From NCBI GenBank assembly GCA_009869945.1, contig WIXG01000003.1, forward strand, positions 124,001 to 188,000: a stretch of 64,000 bases of DNA, read 5' to 3'. The notes under the pieces were generated by a model. The model did no database searches. It saw nothing but the letters and a program-made list of their open reading frames with translations, and was not told where the DNA came from. The DNA is from Mesaphorura yosii. Lineage: Eukaryota; Arthropoda; Collembola; Poduromorpha; Tullbergiidae. Shown piece by piece: positions 12,021 to 25,140 of the stretch. Made by a program: the position numbers and the translations under genes. Within the stretch, counting starts at the first letter, position 1. The number at the start of each line of letters is the position of its first letter.

Positions 12021-13297
12021 ATGTCTCCAATTGAAATGGCACTGTTTAGCTGCACAGTTCATCGGGCTGGAGGAAAATTGATCGCCAGCAGAATGCAATT
12101 CCTGCCCATTGCATCCCAACTTCGGTGCATTTCGATGTCAGCATCAACCAAATCAGCGTCCATATTTCAGAAGCCATTATCGCGAAGCCGATGTCTGCAT
12201 CCTGCTCCTCGTTCGTTATCAGTTCAGTATCGATTCCTGGACCCAAAGTTTAGTCAAGTAAGTTCAATAAGCATTCAGCAATAAAATATTTTCTTGAGAT
12301 GAGGCAACGTAATTGAGGGTAAGGGATTAAGTTGATTGGAACTTGCAGGTTCTCAATGTAGCCAAATACAGCTCAAGTGGTTCAGGCGGTCCAACCCTGC
12401 CACCAACGAAGAAGGTTGTTGAGAAAGAAAGTCCCATAAGCTACAAGAGCTTAGGAATAGCTGGAGTTGTTGGAGGGTTGTTTTTAGGATTTCTACTGTA
12501 CATTAAGAATGAAAAGGAAGCGGGTACGGTAATCAGCCCTCACCGAATCTGCTGCTTCGGAATTCATGATTATATTCATTCCTACTTTCCAGCAATTATG
12601 CGAGAACGAAAGAAGCAGCTAGGCAAAGCCTCCATTGGTGGCCGCTTCGACTTGGTTGACCATGACGGCAAACCACGCAAGAGCGAAGACTTTCTAGGAA
12701 AGTGGTGCCTGATTTATTTTGGATTCACTCACTGTCCAGACATTTGCCCAGACGAATTGGAGAAGCTGGCTAAAGTTGTTGACCTTGCAGGTTCGTATTT
12801 CGTCAACCAAGCCACACATATTTTATTTCATCTCATTCAAGAGTGAGTTGGTTTCTATTGAACACAGACAAGGCTAATGACCCGGAACTCCAGGTTCAGC
12901 CTCTCTTTATCACAGTGGACCCAGAAAGAGATGACGTTCCAGCTGTAGCGAAGTATATCAAAGAATTTTCGAAACGATTTATTGGTCTCACTGGCACGGT
13001 TGAGCAGATTCAACAGGCTTGCAAGGCGTATCGAGTGTACTTCAGTGCAGGTCCCAGGGACCAGGAAGACGACTACATTGTAGGTGAAAATTGAACAGTG
13101 ATTCGTTGGCTAAAAACGCCCAAGATCATCTCATTGTTTTCCATTTTCAGGTCGATCACACAGTCATAATTTACTTAGTCAATCCCGATGGTGAGTTTGT
13201 CGATTATTTCGGCCAAACGAAGAATGCCGAAGACATTTATAGCAGTTTGCAATTGAGCATGATGAAATTCAAAGCAATGAAGAGCAAATGGTTTTAA
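12021..13297 (+). CDS. SCO1: SCO1/2 copper chaperone for cytochrome oxidase
   Basis: An inner-membrane thioredoxin-fold protein that delivers copper to the CuA site of cytochrome c oxidase subunit II. Five exons (12021-12257, 12349-12523, 12593-12790, 12868-13079, 13151-13297) join in frame to give 322 residues. The N-terminus is rich in Ser and Arg and looks like a mitochondrial targeting peptide. One membrane helix, [19 protein letters not shown], sits near residue 115. The copper site is complete: the CxxxC motif CPDICPDE follows FGFTHC, and the distal histidine is in [12 protein letters not shown]. The C-terminal GEFVDYFGQ block is also typical. The start is the first ATG after in-frame codons that lack one. 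Many animals have a single SCO gene, so SCO1 versus SCO2 cannot be told here. It lies head-to-head with the CNTD1-like gene, 505 bp apart. Confidence 0.96.
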
Positions 13298-13472
13298 AAG
13301 TTGATACGAAGATCAGTGCACGAGGGTCGCTACTCTGTGAAGTTATACGGCAAAAGCAAAGGAATTCCGCTCCACGAATACGAGTCACCTTGATCCAAAT
13401 CTAATTAAGAGGCATGTAATCACAAACCAGTAGCTTGAATCGATTTCGGCAATTTGTTTTCTAGAATGTTTA

Positions 13473-13478
13473 AATAAA
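13473..13478 (+). terminator. Poly(A) signal of the SCO gene
   Basis: AATAAA about 175 bp after the SCO stop codon at 13297. Confidence 0.55.
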
Positions 13479-13479
13479 A

Positions 13480-14958
13480 AGTGGACAATTGAGCCTAATT
13501 AGTCGATGCAACATATTCTTATGCAAGCTGTGCGTGTTAATCAATGTCGATGCAGATTCGTCATATCTCCCTTGATGCTTGCTGATTCGCCCATTTCCAT
13601 GTACCCGATTCTGGAGCCTTTCATGCTGGTTATGGCAACTATCCTGCAGGCTTTGGGCCACTCACCCGTTAACTTGCGTGGAAGAAGATTCTGGTAAACA
13701 GGTGCATGTTCAGGAATTGTGGAGCTTTCATGCAGCACCCAACTCAGGGAATTTGGTACTACAATGAGTAGTCAATCAATAATCTATAACTGTATCATGA
13801 GACCGCTCAAGCCGCATCAGCAACTTGACACAATCAAATCACACTTGCCGTCTCCTCAATCCCTCGTAAATGCGGCAACTTAACCCATATTCCACTGCGA
13901 CTGTGATAGTCCATGAACGCACACGTACGTACGTTAATGTCACTTGCCAATGCATTGCTCCATGGCCTGCACGGCACATGGTGTGCACCTTTAATTGAGG
14001 AACTTTGTATTATGTAATTGTGCTCACGACGTGAAACCAGATTGGATTACACGCATTATAACATGACATGCATGTGAGAATTGAGAATGCTCCTGTGACT
14101 GAGCGAATTCGAGATTCGAGTCGCAAGGTTCTTTTATGAAAGTGCAAGCGTAGTAACGTAGTGAGTTAACCGAGAACGAGACCGGCACAGACGAGCGAGT
14201 GAGTGATTGTCAATTGATTGAGCTTAAATTTTAAAGTCTGGATTCTGGATTCCGGAATTAAGGAACAGGAAGCCGAAAAGTAGTTGAATACTCGCACACA
14301 TTTTGTGCATTGATCTTGCGGGTTTCAAATTCGGTTTAGCCAGGGCCCTTGTACATACTCTACTTTATTAACGTGCTAGGATATAACATATTGGATTGGA
14401 ATCAGTTCGAGTTCGAGTCCACTCCTCTCCGAGCACCGAGTCCGGAGTTTTCTTCATTTCATCATCCTCATCCGTCTACTGCTCTACAGCTCTTCTAGAA
14501 GAAGGTAAGTAAGTCACGTTTTAATATTGGCTAGAATCTAGAATAGTTTTGCAGTTGACTTTCAAAGTTATTTTTAACATTCTCGAAGCGAGTGATCTTT
14601 GAATTATAGCCTAGTTCTAGCTCTTATACTGATTCGGGAGGAAATGTACTCATTACTTTCATTGCGCTAGATCACTTGACTCTTGACTGGCACTGATCAC
14701 ACTGGGGCCGAGGTACATGCGTCGATTTTGACCAGTTAATCGATAAAGTTAAGCAGGCCGTAATTCGTTGAAAAGGCCAGAATCCCCTAATTGCCGGCTC
14801 CGACAATTTATTCGATTACCCACTGATCAGTGCCTTAATTCAATTTTATCGTTGAAGGCGTTTTGTAAGTGTAATTTGTCAAAATTATCGTGTATCCTTA
14901 TTATTCGCAGTTTTTGGACTTTCCTTGGGGTATCGTCTACTTCTTTTATCTGTTAACA
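13480..14958 (+). other. Intergenic DNA and likely 5' UTR of citrate synthase
   Basis: No coding exon is visible. A good splice donor follows position 14504 (GAAG|GTAAGT) and an acceptor ends at 14910, just before the citrate synthase start at 14959. This suggests a non-coding first exon ending at 14504 and a 406-bp 5' UTR intron. The region just before the donor has CT-rich tracts (CTCCTCTCC). The upstream limit of the transcript is not visible. Confidence 0.45.
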
Positions 14959-17405
14959 ATGGCGTTGTTCCGTGTCGTCGTTCGCAAGGGTATTCAAGTA
15001 CAGGTGAGACTCTTGATAATATTAATTTATTTAGATCTAATGATTTGCCTTGTTTCTTATCGCATCTTTATATCCTTCATTAAGAGAAAATTGTGCTAGC
15101 ATTGAAATGACGCGATACTGGCAGCAATTTGTTGTTGAACAGTTGCAAAGTCCAGGTTCAGAGTAGGGAAACTGGAGATCAAACTACGTAATTACGTGCA
15201 TCACACCATTGTACGCATTTGCGTTAAATGGTAACTGCTACACTTAAGTCAGTTAAGCTGTCATTCACAAGGTCATGCACTGTCCACGCGAAGTTAAACT
15301 TCGCACCACCGTACTATACTTGCAGCGTAGCTAATCTGCACATGTGTGTTTGCGAACATAGTAAAATCATGAGAGATCATGAAGTTTCATTTCTCTCACC
15401 GGCCCTGGCTAACTTGCTACGACCACGATGGCCACGGTCATACTTTGAAGAGTAAAATTTTGATTTAACTTTCAGAAATTTACACCGATGTCAACCGTGT
15501 TTGCTCGCAATGAAAGTACAAACCTCAAGGAAGTCCTTGCAGCCAAGATTCCCATCGAGCAGGAAAATGTCAAGAACTTCAGGAAGGAACATGGTAACAC
15601 GAAGATCGGCGAAGTGACAGTAGACATGGTCAGTGTAGCCTCGGTGCTGATTGGCATTAGACAAATTCATCCTTCTTGACATAGTTGAAATCTTTCTGCA
15701 GGCGTACGGAGGAATGAGAGGAATCAAGGGTCTCGTAACTGAAACATCCGTACTAGACGCTGACGAGGGAATTCGATTCCGTGGGTACTCAATTCCTGAG
15801 TGCCAGAAACTACTGCCCAAGGCACCTGGAGGCAGTGAGCCACTTCCTGAGGGCCTGTTTTGGCTGCTAGTAACTGGAGATATTCCAACTGATGCACAAG
15901 TATGATGAACTCTGCAAGCTGTATGGGCTTTCTATGAGTGCTCTTGTTCTTACAATTTCGTGCTTCCGTAGGTGAAAGCAATCTCCAAAGAATGGGCAAA
16001 TCGCGCTGATTTACCGTCTCACGTCGTAACGATGCTAAACAATTTTCCAGCAAACTTACATCCTATGTCACAGTTCAGCGCAGCTATTGTTGGTAAGTAA
16101 ATGAACGAATAACTACTCCCATCGTGTCGACCTAGGAGAATGCGTCTGCATCTGATTGCTTTTTGACAGCATTAAATAGTGAGAGTAAATTCGCCCGGGC
16201 ATACGCTGAAGGCGTGCATAAATCCAAGTATTGGGAAACAACGTACGAAGATGCGATGGACTTGATAGCTAAACTCCCGCCAGTGGCTGCTACTATCTAC
16301 AAGAACACTTACCGTGACGCAACTCCCATCGGTGCCATGCAGAGCGATAAAGATTGGAGCTACAATTTTTGTCAAATGCTGGAATATCCAGATCAGAAAT
16401 TCATTGAATTGATGCGATTATACCTCACCATCCACAGGTAAGAATTCTCGGAGATCCCAGTTCCATTATTTCGTAGCTTTAGCTCTAATGCTACATATTT
16501 TTACTTTACAGTGACCATGAAGGAGGAAATGTGAGCGCCCATGCAACCCATTTAGTAGGTTCTGCGCTGTCGGACCCATACTTGAGTTTTGCTGCTGGAA
16601 TGAATGGTAAATAAAACCAAACTCCAAACACAAAACACATTCCAAAACTAATTCTGCATTCTTTTTCCCAAATGTAGGACTGGCCGGTCCGCTCCACGGG
16701 TTAGCTAATCAAGAGGTGAGTAAAACTATTTCAACAAATTAGCGCCGATTGAAGGATAATTTTAACATTTAATTTTTCTTCAAAGGTGTTAGTATTCCTG
16801 ACAAGAGTAGTAAAGGAAATCGGACTGAATGCTTCAGAAGATCAACTGAAGGAGTTTATCTGGAAGCAGCTGAAATCTGGGCAAGTCGTTCCTGGTTATG
16901 GTCATGCGGTATTGAGGAAAACTGACCCCAGATACACGTGTCAACGAGAATTCGCCCTTAAACATCTTCCTGACGATCCGATGTTCAAGGTGGGACAGCA
17001 GAGTTTGAACTTTATGTGATAACTTATACCAACACGAAAATATGTCTTTCCAGCTGGTGTCCACCATTTACAAGGTTGTTCCTCCAATTCTCCAAGAAAC
17101 TGGAAAAGTTAAGAACCCATGGCCGAACGTCGATGCCCACAGCGGTGTATTATTGCAGGTACGTTCAAAATTGATTTCTCTCGTTAACTGCTTTAAAAGA
17201 ACGTATAGTCTTAATATACACATTCGTTTATTCCTCGCAGTACTACGGAATGAAGGAAATGAGCTACTACACCGTTCTCTTCGGAGTGTCTCGAGCCCTC
17301 GGAGTCATGGCTTCATTGATATGGGACAGAGCCCTAGGTCTTCCACTTGAGCGGCCGAAAAGTATGTCAACTAAAGGACTTATGGCCCTAGTAAATAAAA
17401 AGTAG
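14959..17405 (+). CDS. CS: Citrate synthase, mitochondrial
   Basis: Condenses acetyl-CoA with oxaloacetate to citrate, the first step of the TCA cycle in the matrix. Ten exons (14959-15003, 15476-15628, 15702-15899, 15972-16092, 16170-16437, 16512-16606, 16678-16715, 16786-16989, 17054-17158, 17241-17405) join in frame to give 463 residues; the human precursor has 466. The catalytic residues are present: H300 in [11 protein letters not shown]346 in [16 protein letters not shown] and D401 in NVDAHSG. The [10 protein letters not shown] block and the C-terminal RPKS are also present. The N-terminus [15 protein letters not shown] is basic and suits a matrix targeting peptide. AATAAA at 17394-17399 falls inside the last codons; later copies, for example near 18003, are better candidates for 3' processing. 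Confidence 0.98.
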
Positions 17406-19639
17406 TTTTTTCCACCCAGTAATAAGATACAGATTATAGATCGGAGAAGATACGATACAACAAATGCACACTCTGCTACTAGCGTTAATTTTACATCGTT
17501 GAGTTGTGCGTGTATTATTTTGGTATCACATGTGATTTTGGAAATCTTATTGACTCAAAAAGACTAGTTCTTTATTTCAATTAAGGAATATATTCAGGCC
17601 ACTGAAAAGAACAAGATTGTTTTTGTGTGTTGCACTTGCCCAAAGTTGTATTCAATTCAAGTTAATGATACAGATTTTCCCTATTTTATTATCCTAGATT
17701 TTAATTTTAGGCTTGCACGTTGTGTACCTGTAAGGTAATGTACTTTGGTGTGCGTAGCTTAGCTCCAGGCTTAGAAAAGTTGCAACTCATCATTTCAGCT
17801 CAGAACGTAATACGTAAACCACATAATCAACAAACACGAAAGTATTTATTAGAGTTACAAAATTGAAGGCAAGATTTTAACGTAGATTTATACAACAGGG
17901 ACTTCATGACTTCATTATAACCTCTAGTAAGGCACTAATAAATAATGTTTAACACATTGTGGTAGTTGAAGTTGTGTACTTAACAATACAAAGAATGTCA
18001 GCAAATAAATATTAGCAGTTCTGAATGACTCTCATTATGTCCACCTTCGTTAATTGAATTCTAAAACGTGGATAATTTGTGTCACTTTCGTTGGAATTAC
18101 GCCAAGACTGTAAAAAGTTGCACTGCATTTTCCATGTTTTGTTTTATGACTCCGTAAATTGGAATTAAAGAAAAAATGAAAGAATTGTCCCAGACAATTG
18201 TTGGTGCGGTGGTTCAATCGCGTGCCAACAGCGGAAGGCTGTCAGGATCATTGAAGTTCCACGTGAATGAATTTGTCATTGATACGCTATTCATTTAAAA
18301 TATCCTTTGCGATGATAATTAATTCGCAATTCTAACTGAATTTATTGAGCTTGCACTTGCAACTTAATCCTCTCTGGTTATAAACAGTTTATTCGTGAGT
18401 ACAGCTGCGTGAAGCACAATCAATGCAATTAGTGCTGACTTGATTGAAGTGCGATCAGTCGCACGCATGATGGGTATTTTGAGACTCGCGTGTCACTGTG
18501 CTGATTTTGCATTTTACTTCGCCCTCACTCTGCTCATGAGGGTCAGATTTAAGCATTTATAAATTAACTGGTTGGTACTTTAAGAATAATACAATTTGCA
18601 TGAGAGCAAAAATTTCCAGTCAGTGCACTGCATGAAAATGAGGCCATCTGAACACGCCACGCCGTGACTCATGGCACAAGTTTCTTCCCTTAATTGCGAC
18701 TGAGCTCCGGCTCCGCTCCAGCTAGAGCTGGAGAGGTTTGAGTATTACGTGACTAGAAGCGCTAGAACCGGCGAAATGTCTCGGCACTGCATTACATCAC
18801 GGTCATGTTTTTGACTGACAAGCCAACATTCAAATGGCCAGTCATGCAGTGTGCTGCTGGTACAACTAGTGTCATTAAAGTGATTCTGCATGATTTGTAT
18901 TAAACATGCTGCAGTGGTGTGCAGCTGACTGTTTTGTGGCTAAGTCGTAAAATTACACTTTGCATGCTCAGCATCAGCATGTCTGCTAACACATTAACCG
19001 AGTGCGAGTACCAAGGCAAAGTCAAGTTGAATTGAATTGCATTTGATAACAGAGTGAACTTGAGCTCCAAGTATATTTGTCAAGCTCACGCTGTCACGCG
19101 AGGTGTGAAGCGAATTGAATCCAATCCAAGTTTGGTATTAAATTATCTTGCTTGCGGAGTATACCAGTCCAGTATCGAGTATCAAGTTAACAGCTCAGCA
19201 ACCGCGTACCGTACGTAAGTCTAGAATTCAATAAACTTAGCTTGATTTCAATATTTCTACCCGTAACTTCCTTCCCACGAGAAGATTCTCTTCAAGGCCA
19301 CAAAAACTTGTGCGTTTCCTCTCGAGCAATTAAATCCACTTTTTGCGCTGCTCGAGACCGGGACCATCCTTCTCACACGGGCCGCAATCGATTATCTGCT
19401 TGCAGTAAATTTACATTCTTCTCTTGTTCCTTGCACACAGGTGATTGGAACTTGCATTCGTTCCCAAAGTGTCTGACTTCAATACCTGATTCAGAATAGG
19501 AAGTGTATGTTCTACTGGATCTCAGAGTGCCAAACGTGTCACAGACGTAGAACAGACTGCAGTGAATATTAACCACGATAGTGGAATCATTATTGAAAAC
19601 AGCAACACATCTCTCGAAAAATCAGACATCATTGTCAGC
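17406..19639. other. 3' UTR of citrate synthase, spacer and 5' leader of 6PGD
   Basis: No coding exon was recognised. A splice donor at 19214/19215 (GTAC|GTAAGT) and an acceptor ending near 19440 could frame a non-coding 5' exon of the 6-phosphogluconate dehydrogenase gene. Several AATAAA copies lie in the first 600 bp. Confidence 0.4.
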
Positions 19640-21573
19640 ATGAGTGGAAAGAAGTAAGCGTCTCAATTTGTTCTTTCTAATTAACCCAAATTGGCATTAA
19701 CCATTGGACTCTGCCTCACTGTGAAATTAATTCTGTCGCAGGGGCGTAGCTGATATCGGCCTCATTGGTCTGGCTGTCATGGGTCAAAATCTGATCCTGA
19801 ACATGAACGATCATGGCTACGTTGTCTGTGCATACAATCGTACCACACAAAAGGTGGATGAATTTCTCGCCAACGAAGCAAAGGGGACAAAAATTATTGG
19901 TGCACATTCCATTAAGGAGTTGGCGGATTCTCTGAAGAAGCCTAGGAGAATCATGCTTTTAGTTAAAGGTAAGTTCTTAATCACGATTATCGCATTTGCA
20001 GTCTCGCTGGCTATTACAACAAAAATCTCATACGACATATTTTTTACAGCCGGCAAACCTGTTGACGACTTCATCGACCAAATCGTCCCACATTTGGAGC
20101 GTGGTGATATTATTATCGACGGTGGAAACTCGGAATATCAAGACACTGCGCGAAGAACTAAGGATTTGAAAGAGAAGGGGTTCCTGTTCGTCGGATCAGG
20201 AGTGAGTGGAGGTGAAGAAGGCGCTCGTTATGGTCCGTCATTGATGCCGGGTGGAAATCCCGATGCTTGGCCACATATCAAAGATATTTTCCAGGTAAAT
20301 AATTAACAAACCGTCGGGAACTGTTTCCGATTTCACTGCAATGCTATGCTTTTGTGTTCAGTCAATCTCTGCCAAGGTTGGAAAGGAACCGTGTTGTGAT
20401 TGGGTTGGTGAATCTGGTTCAGGTCACTTTGTGAAAATGGTGCACAACGGTATTGAATACGGTGATATGCAACTCATTTGTGAGGCTTATCACTTAATGA
20501 AGGATGCGTGCGGCCTTGACAATCAAAAAATGAGTGAAGTGTTCACTGAATGGAACAAAGGAGAACTGGACTCATTTTTAATTGAGATCACCAGCAACAT
20601 TTTGAAGTACAAGGACACTGATGGTATGTTTCAATGCATTGCAACACGACTTATACGACGTGAACTATGGCTAAATTCATCTCAACCCATAGGCAAGTAT
20701 CTGGTTGAGAAGATTCGTGACTCTGCGGGGCAGAAGGGAACTGGGAAGTGGACCGCCATTTCAGCTCTCGACTACGGCATTCCTGTCACATTGATTGGCG
20801 AGTCTGTATTCTCTCGCTGTCTTTCTTCGCTTAAAGAAGAGCGAGTTGAAGCTTCAAGGCAGTTGCCTGGACCAAGCAAGGCTCGATATGGAGGCGATGT
20901 GACCGAATTTGTGAAACATATCCAAAAGGTGAGACAATTGGCAAACGTGGCACAGCATCCAAACTGCAAACTCGTGACTGATCTTAGGACCATGACTCAT
21001 GACTTTTGCGATTTGATTCACAAGTGGGCTCGAAGTACAAAGTCCGGTTTGTTTGTAGTTTATGACTGAAAATTAACGAACCTTATATATTCCCAGGCTT
21101 TGTACGCATCCAAAATTGTGTCGTACGCTCAGGGATTTATGCTCCTCCGTGAAGCTGCAAACCTGTACAACTGGAACCTGAATTATGGCGGAATTGCTCT
21201 CATGTGGCGAGGTGGCTGCATTATCCGCAGTGCATTCTTAGGAAACATCAAGGCCGCATTCGATAAGAACCCGAAACTATCAAATCTTCTGCTCGACGAC
21301 TTTTTCAAGAACGCTATGAAAGATTGTCAGACATCATGGCGGAAAGTTGTGGCGTCAGCCGTTGAACTGGGCATTCCAACTCCATGCTTCAGTACTGCAC
21401 TCGCGTTTTACGATGGATTCCGCTCTGAAACATTGCCAGCCAATTTGATCCAGGCGCAACGAGACTACTTTGGAGCTCACACATACGAGTTGCAGTCAGC
21501 TCCAGGAAAGTTTATCCATACAAACTGGACCGGCACTGGCGGCAACGTGTCTTCAACAACTTATCAAGTCTAA
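19640..21573 (+). CDS. PGD: 6-phosphogluconate dehydrogenase, decarboxylating
   Basis: Oxidises 6-phosphogluconate to ribulose 5-phosphate and CO2 with NADP+, in the cytosolic pentose phosphate pathway. Six exons (19640-19653, 19742-19968, 20050-20294, 20362-20623, 20693-20928, 21097-21573) join in frame to give 486 residues; human PGD has 483. The Rossmann motif GLAVMGQNL, the AYNRT loop, the IDGGNS and [12 protein letters not shown] substrate blocks, the catalytic-helix segment [24 protein letters not shown] and the C-terminal FHTNWTG-like segment ([11 protein letters not shown]) are all present. The first exon encodes only MSGK plus two bases, so the start rests on an ATG followed by a clean donor. 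The last intron (20929-21096) is open in frame for part of its length, but the family sequence runs from HIQK straight into ALYASK. Confidence 0.98.
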
Positions 21574-21817
21574 ACACTGAATGCGGCAGCATGTGCTTTT
21601 GCCTTCCCAGCTGTTGTAGCAAACGAGATGAAGATAATAAAGATTCCGTCACAATTAGGCACGTTAGATTTGTAAGAGAGAATTATTAGTAATGTTAGTG
21701 TGTATTCAGCTAAGGAAGCTCATCTGCACCCTACCCATTCAGATTTCGATTCCATTTGCTTTAAAATTCCAAGTTTGGGAACCAATTCTGTATTAAGGAA
21801 TAGGATACACTAATTGA

Positions 21818-21823
21818 AATAAA
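21818..21823 (+). terminator. Poly(A) signal of PGD
   Basis: AATAAA about 245 bp after the PGD stop codon. Confidence 0.6.
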
Positions 21824-22335
21824 GCAAATTATGATTAAGGTGAATCTACGGTCTTGCTTCAGTCGTCAGGCTTCATTCCATATGCGACAGTTTCTGATCA
21901 AGACTGATCAAGAGAACTCTGATACTGAGAACAGTGTAGAGGTTTTCTTGCTTTTTTTGGCGCAAAGTTCTTGTAGAAATCGCGGCCTTGCAAAGTGCAA
22001 ACATGAGATTTGCACAACACAAAAACGATTCATAGCGAGTGTGCGAGAACGTTGTCAATTTGCGAGAACAAGCAACAACACAAGGCGAATTGAGATAACA
22101 AGGACAATTTGATAGCAAAAACAATACACAAGCACAATAGAAGAGACAAGTGATTGCGTAAATATTATAACGTAACTTTGTGAATCCAAAACATGATCAG
22201 ACATGCACACCAGCAAACCATAAACATTCTTCGTAAGTCGGGATAAAACGCATTCATGCATTTGTAGTTGAGCGGACAAGGCAGTAGTAGGTTGTCAATA
22301 AGTGACCGGAAGATTTAATTGTGTTTGCCATCATC

Positions 22336-24921
22336 ATGATGGATCCTCGAGAATCCGCAGCCGCAACATCTCATAACAACAGAGTTATCGCATTGATAGA
22401 CATGGACTGTTTTTATGTACAAGTTGAAGAACGCGATGATCCAGCCCTCAAAGGAAAACCTGCAGCAGTTGTCCAATACAACGCCTGGAAAGGTGGAAGG
22501 TTAGCTAATCACTCGCAGCGATATTAGTTATAGAATGGATGAAACGTGATGTGATAAATGTTAATCCGGAAACGTTCGTATCTTTATCTTTGTCTATTTA
22601 GTATAATCGCCGTAAACTACGAAGCGAGAGCCCGTGGTGTGACTCGTCACGGCAGAGGTGAAGACGCGAAGGCAGCGTGTCCGGAAGTGATACTGGTGAA
22701 AGTACCTGAATTACGAGGCAAAGCCGATCTCACAAAGTAAGCGAAACTGGAATAATTGTAGTTCAGTCATTCATGTAAATTATAGTAATGGATTCTCCTT
22801 GGTTTCAGATACAGAAATGCGGGTCATGAGGTCATCAAAGTGCTCTGTGAATTTTGCAAAACGGTGGAAAGAGCTTCTGTTGATGAAGCGTACCTTGATT
22901 TAACTGATCTGGTAGAAGCAAAGCTCCAAGCAGTTACTGACGGAAATTCCAACCTGAAAGACCCAATTCAAGCGTTAAAGGACGTCAATCTCGAGTACCT
23001 TGAGGGTAGTTTTGTTGTGCCTCCCTTTAGCGTGGAAGGCGAAGGCAGTAGTTCGGATAAATCTTCGAAAGCATGGATGAATGAGCTGATAAAAGGGGAA
23101 ATGATGACAGACATGCAAGATATAAAATTATTGCTCGGAGCGGAGTTAGTAGGACAGATGCGGAAGGTTGTTTTCGAGAAGACAAGCTTTCGATGTTCAG
23201 CCGGAATTGCCCATAATAAGGTAAGGCATTGCAAAATTGTACATTGAATTCATTGTGGAGAACTTTGCTGAACTTTCATTCCTTCGTCCTTCCAGGTGCT
23301 AGCTAAACTGGCATGTGGAATTAATAAACCAAATAAGCAAACCATTATTCCGCATAGTGCAGTTCCAGAGCTGTTCAGGCACACCAAAGTTCACAAGGTC
23401 CGCAATCTTGGTGGAAAACTCGGAGATGTGTTGGTGGAGCAGCTTAAATGTGAATTCATGAGTGATTTATTGAAATTCAGTGAGAAAGAATTAACTAGTC
23501 ACTTGGGTTCAAAATGCGGGTAAATCAAGCAATTGATTGTTTGATGATGGTGGCTTGCAGAAAGTTAAGCTTCATTCCTTTCGTCCTTTCTTGTCGTAGG
23601 TCATGGGTGTACAGCATTGCAAGAGGGTTTGATGATGAAGTAGTGACTCCGAGACAATTGCCAAAATCCATTGGTTGTAACAAAATGTTCAATGGACCAG
23701 AAGCTCTTGCGAACAAGGAGAAGATCAAACATTGGATTTTACAGCTGAGTGCTGAAGTTGTAGAAAGATTGGAAAAGGATCTGCTGGCTGTAAGTATTTG
23801 AAGGGGAAAAAATCTAATTAACAGAAGATAAACTCTTCATTCGGATTTTGGCTTTCTTTAGAACAAACGAAGAGCAAAGTCGCTCACACTGCATGTCAAA
23901 TTCGAGTCAGATATAAATTCGTGCCATATCTCTAAAAGTTGTGGTACACATGTTCATTATAACGCTAGTAAAATGGCAGCCGAAGCCATGACAGTAATGG
24001 ACAAGCTATTTGAAGCTAACGGGTGAGTTGGACTTAAGCTTGCTCTGGTGCTTCGTGGGTCTTTCATTATTGCTTGACATTTTTCGGAATTGCAGCTTTC
24101 AACCGGTGGTAAATTTGGGCCTCATTGCAAGCAAATTTGAGACAGAAGATGACATTAGGAATTGTTCAAAAATTGACACATTTTTCAAAAAGGATGTCGC
24201 CACCCCTTCCTCATCTTCATCGGCAGCCACAACAGCCAAGTCAGACACCAGTCCGATTTCTTGTTCGTCCAAAACGACGAATCTAAATCCAACCTATGTG
24301 ATTTCAAAAGAACCTTTTGGTACAACTTCCAGTAGCTCCACCGAGTCGAAGCCGAAATCATTCTTCAATCGTAACCCATCGCCATTGAAGAAGAATCCAA
24401 CGATTGCTGGTCGGTTGTCTGCTTTCAAAGCTTCGCCGAAAAAGACTGGTATCCTCTCACCAGTGAAAGCTTCTTCTAGCTCCAGCGCTAGCACGAGTAC
24501 TGCAAGTGCGAGCAGTTCAAGATCTAATAGCAAGGAGCCTGCTGCACATGCAAGCACCGACGATCAAAGCAGTTCCACTCCCGCGCCGGGAAAACTGGAT
24601 GAGAAGACTTCCGAAGCATTCAAAGCTATCACAAAGGAATGCGAGAGATGCCACAAATCGTTTCCCATCTGGGATCTTCAATGTCACATGGATTGGCACG
24701 TGGCGAGGGACTTACAAAGAGAAATCAATGGTCTACCGCCCGTCCCTCCTCCAAGCCCGCCACAAACAAGATCGTCGAGTAAACGACCTGCTGCGGGATC
24801 TTCAAGTAAAGGCAGCAGCAAGGGTAAAAACAAACGTGGACGCTCGAGTAAAGGCGGGCAGAAGGGTGAAAGCGGAATGCAGACACTTCATAAGTATTTT
24901 ACACAGCCAAATAATTCTTAG
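22336..24921 (+). CDS. POLH: DNA polymerase eta (translesion synthesis)
   Basis: A Y-family polymerase that copies past UV dimers in the nucleus. Seven exons (22336-22499, 22602-22736, 22809-23220, 23296-23519, 23600-23789, 23862-24022, 24096-24921) join in frame to give 703 residues; human has 713. The metal-binding acidic residues are in ALIDMDCFYVQVE near the N-terminus and in SVDEAYLDL. The eta-type finger sequence AVVQYNAWKGGS-IIAVNYEARARGVTR is intact. The little-finger region includes LPKSIGCNKMF. The C-terminal third is Ser-rich and ends in a UBZ zinc finger (CERCHKSFPIWDLQCHMDWH, near residues 610-630) and a PIP box at the terminus (MQTLHKYF), which bind monoubiquitinated PCNA. The UBZ and PIP box separate it from pol iota and kappa. 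Two adjacent ATGs begin the frame and I take the first. Confidence 0.97.
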
Positions 24922-25064
24922 CAATTTGGCTGAGGGCTACAATACTTTAATTTACAAGTTTTTACTTTTATACTGTGATAATAATTGAGAGAGGCGACAA
25001 TTGAGCCACGAAATATTACATTGCCATTTCAAAGATGACGACGTAACCAAGTAATTTTGAAACG

Positions 25065-25070
25065 AATAAA
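25065..25070 (+). terminator. Poly(A) signal of POLH
   Basis: AATAAA about 145 bp after the POLH stop and only about 70 bp short of the stop of the convergent SDR gene (25141). Confidence 0.55.
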
Positions 25071-25140
25071 TGCAGAGTCAATCCTCTTGATTAATTTCAC
25101 TGTTAAGGAACCTTGTAAGTATAAAAGATTGTAAATCATA

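Noticed and set aside
14400..14425. GTTCGAGTCC sequence resembling a tRNA B box
   Set aside because: The flanks do not pair as an acceptor stem and no A box is visible.
17394..17399. AATAAA in the last codons of citrate synthase as a poly(A) signal
   Set aside because: It lies within the coding sequence; use would leave almost no 3' UTR, and other copies lie downstream.
20929..21096. In-frame reading through the last PGD intron
   Set aside because: Family alignment runs directly from HIQK to ALYASK, and clear donor and acceptor sites bound the insert.
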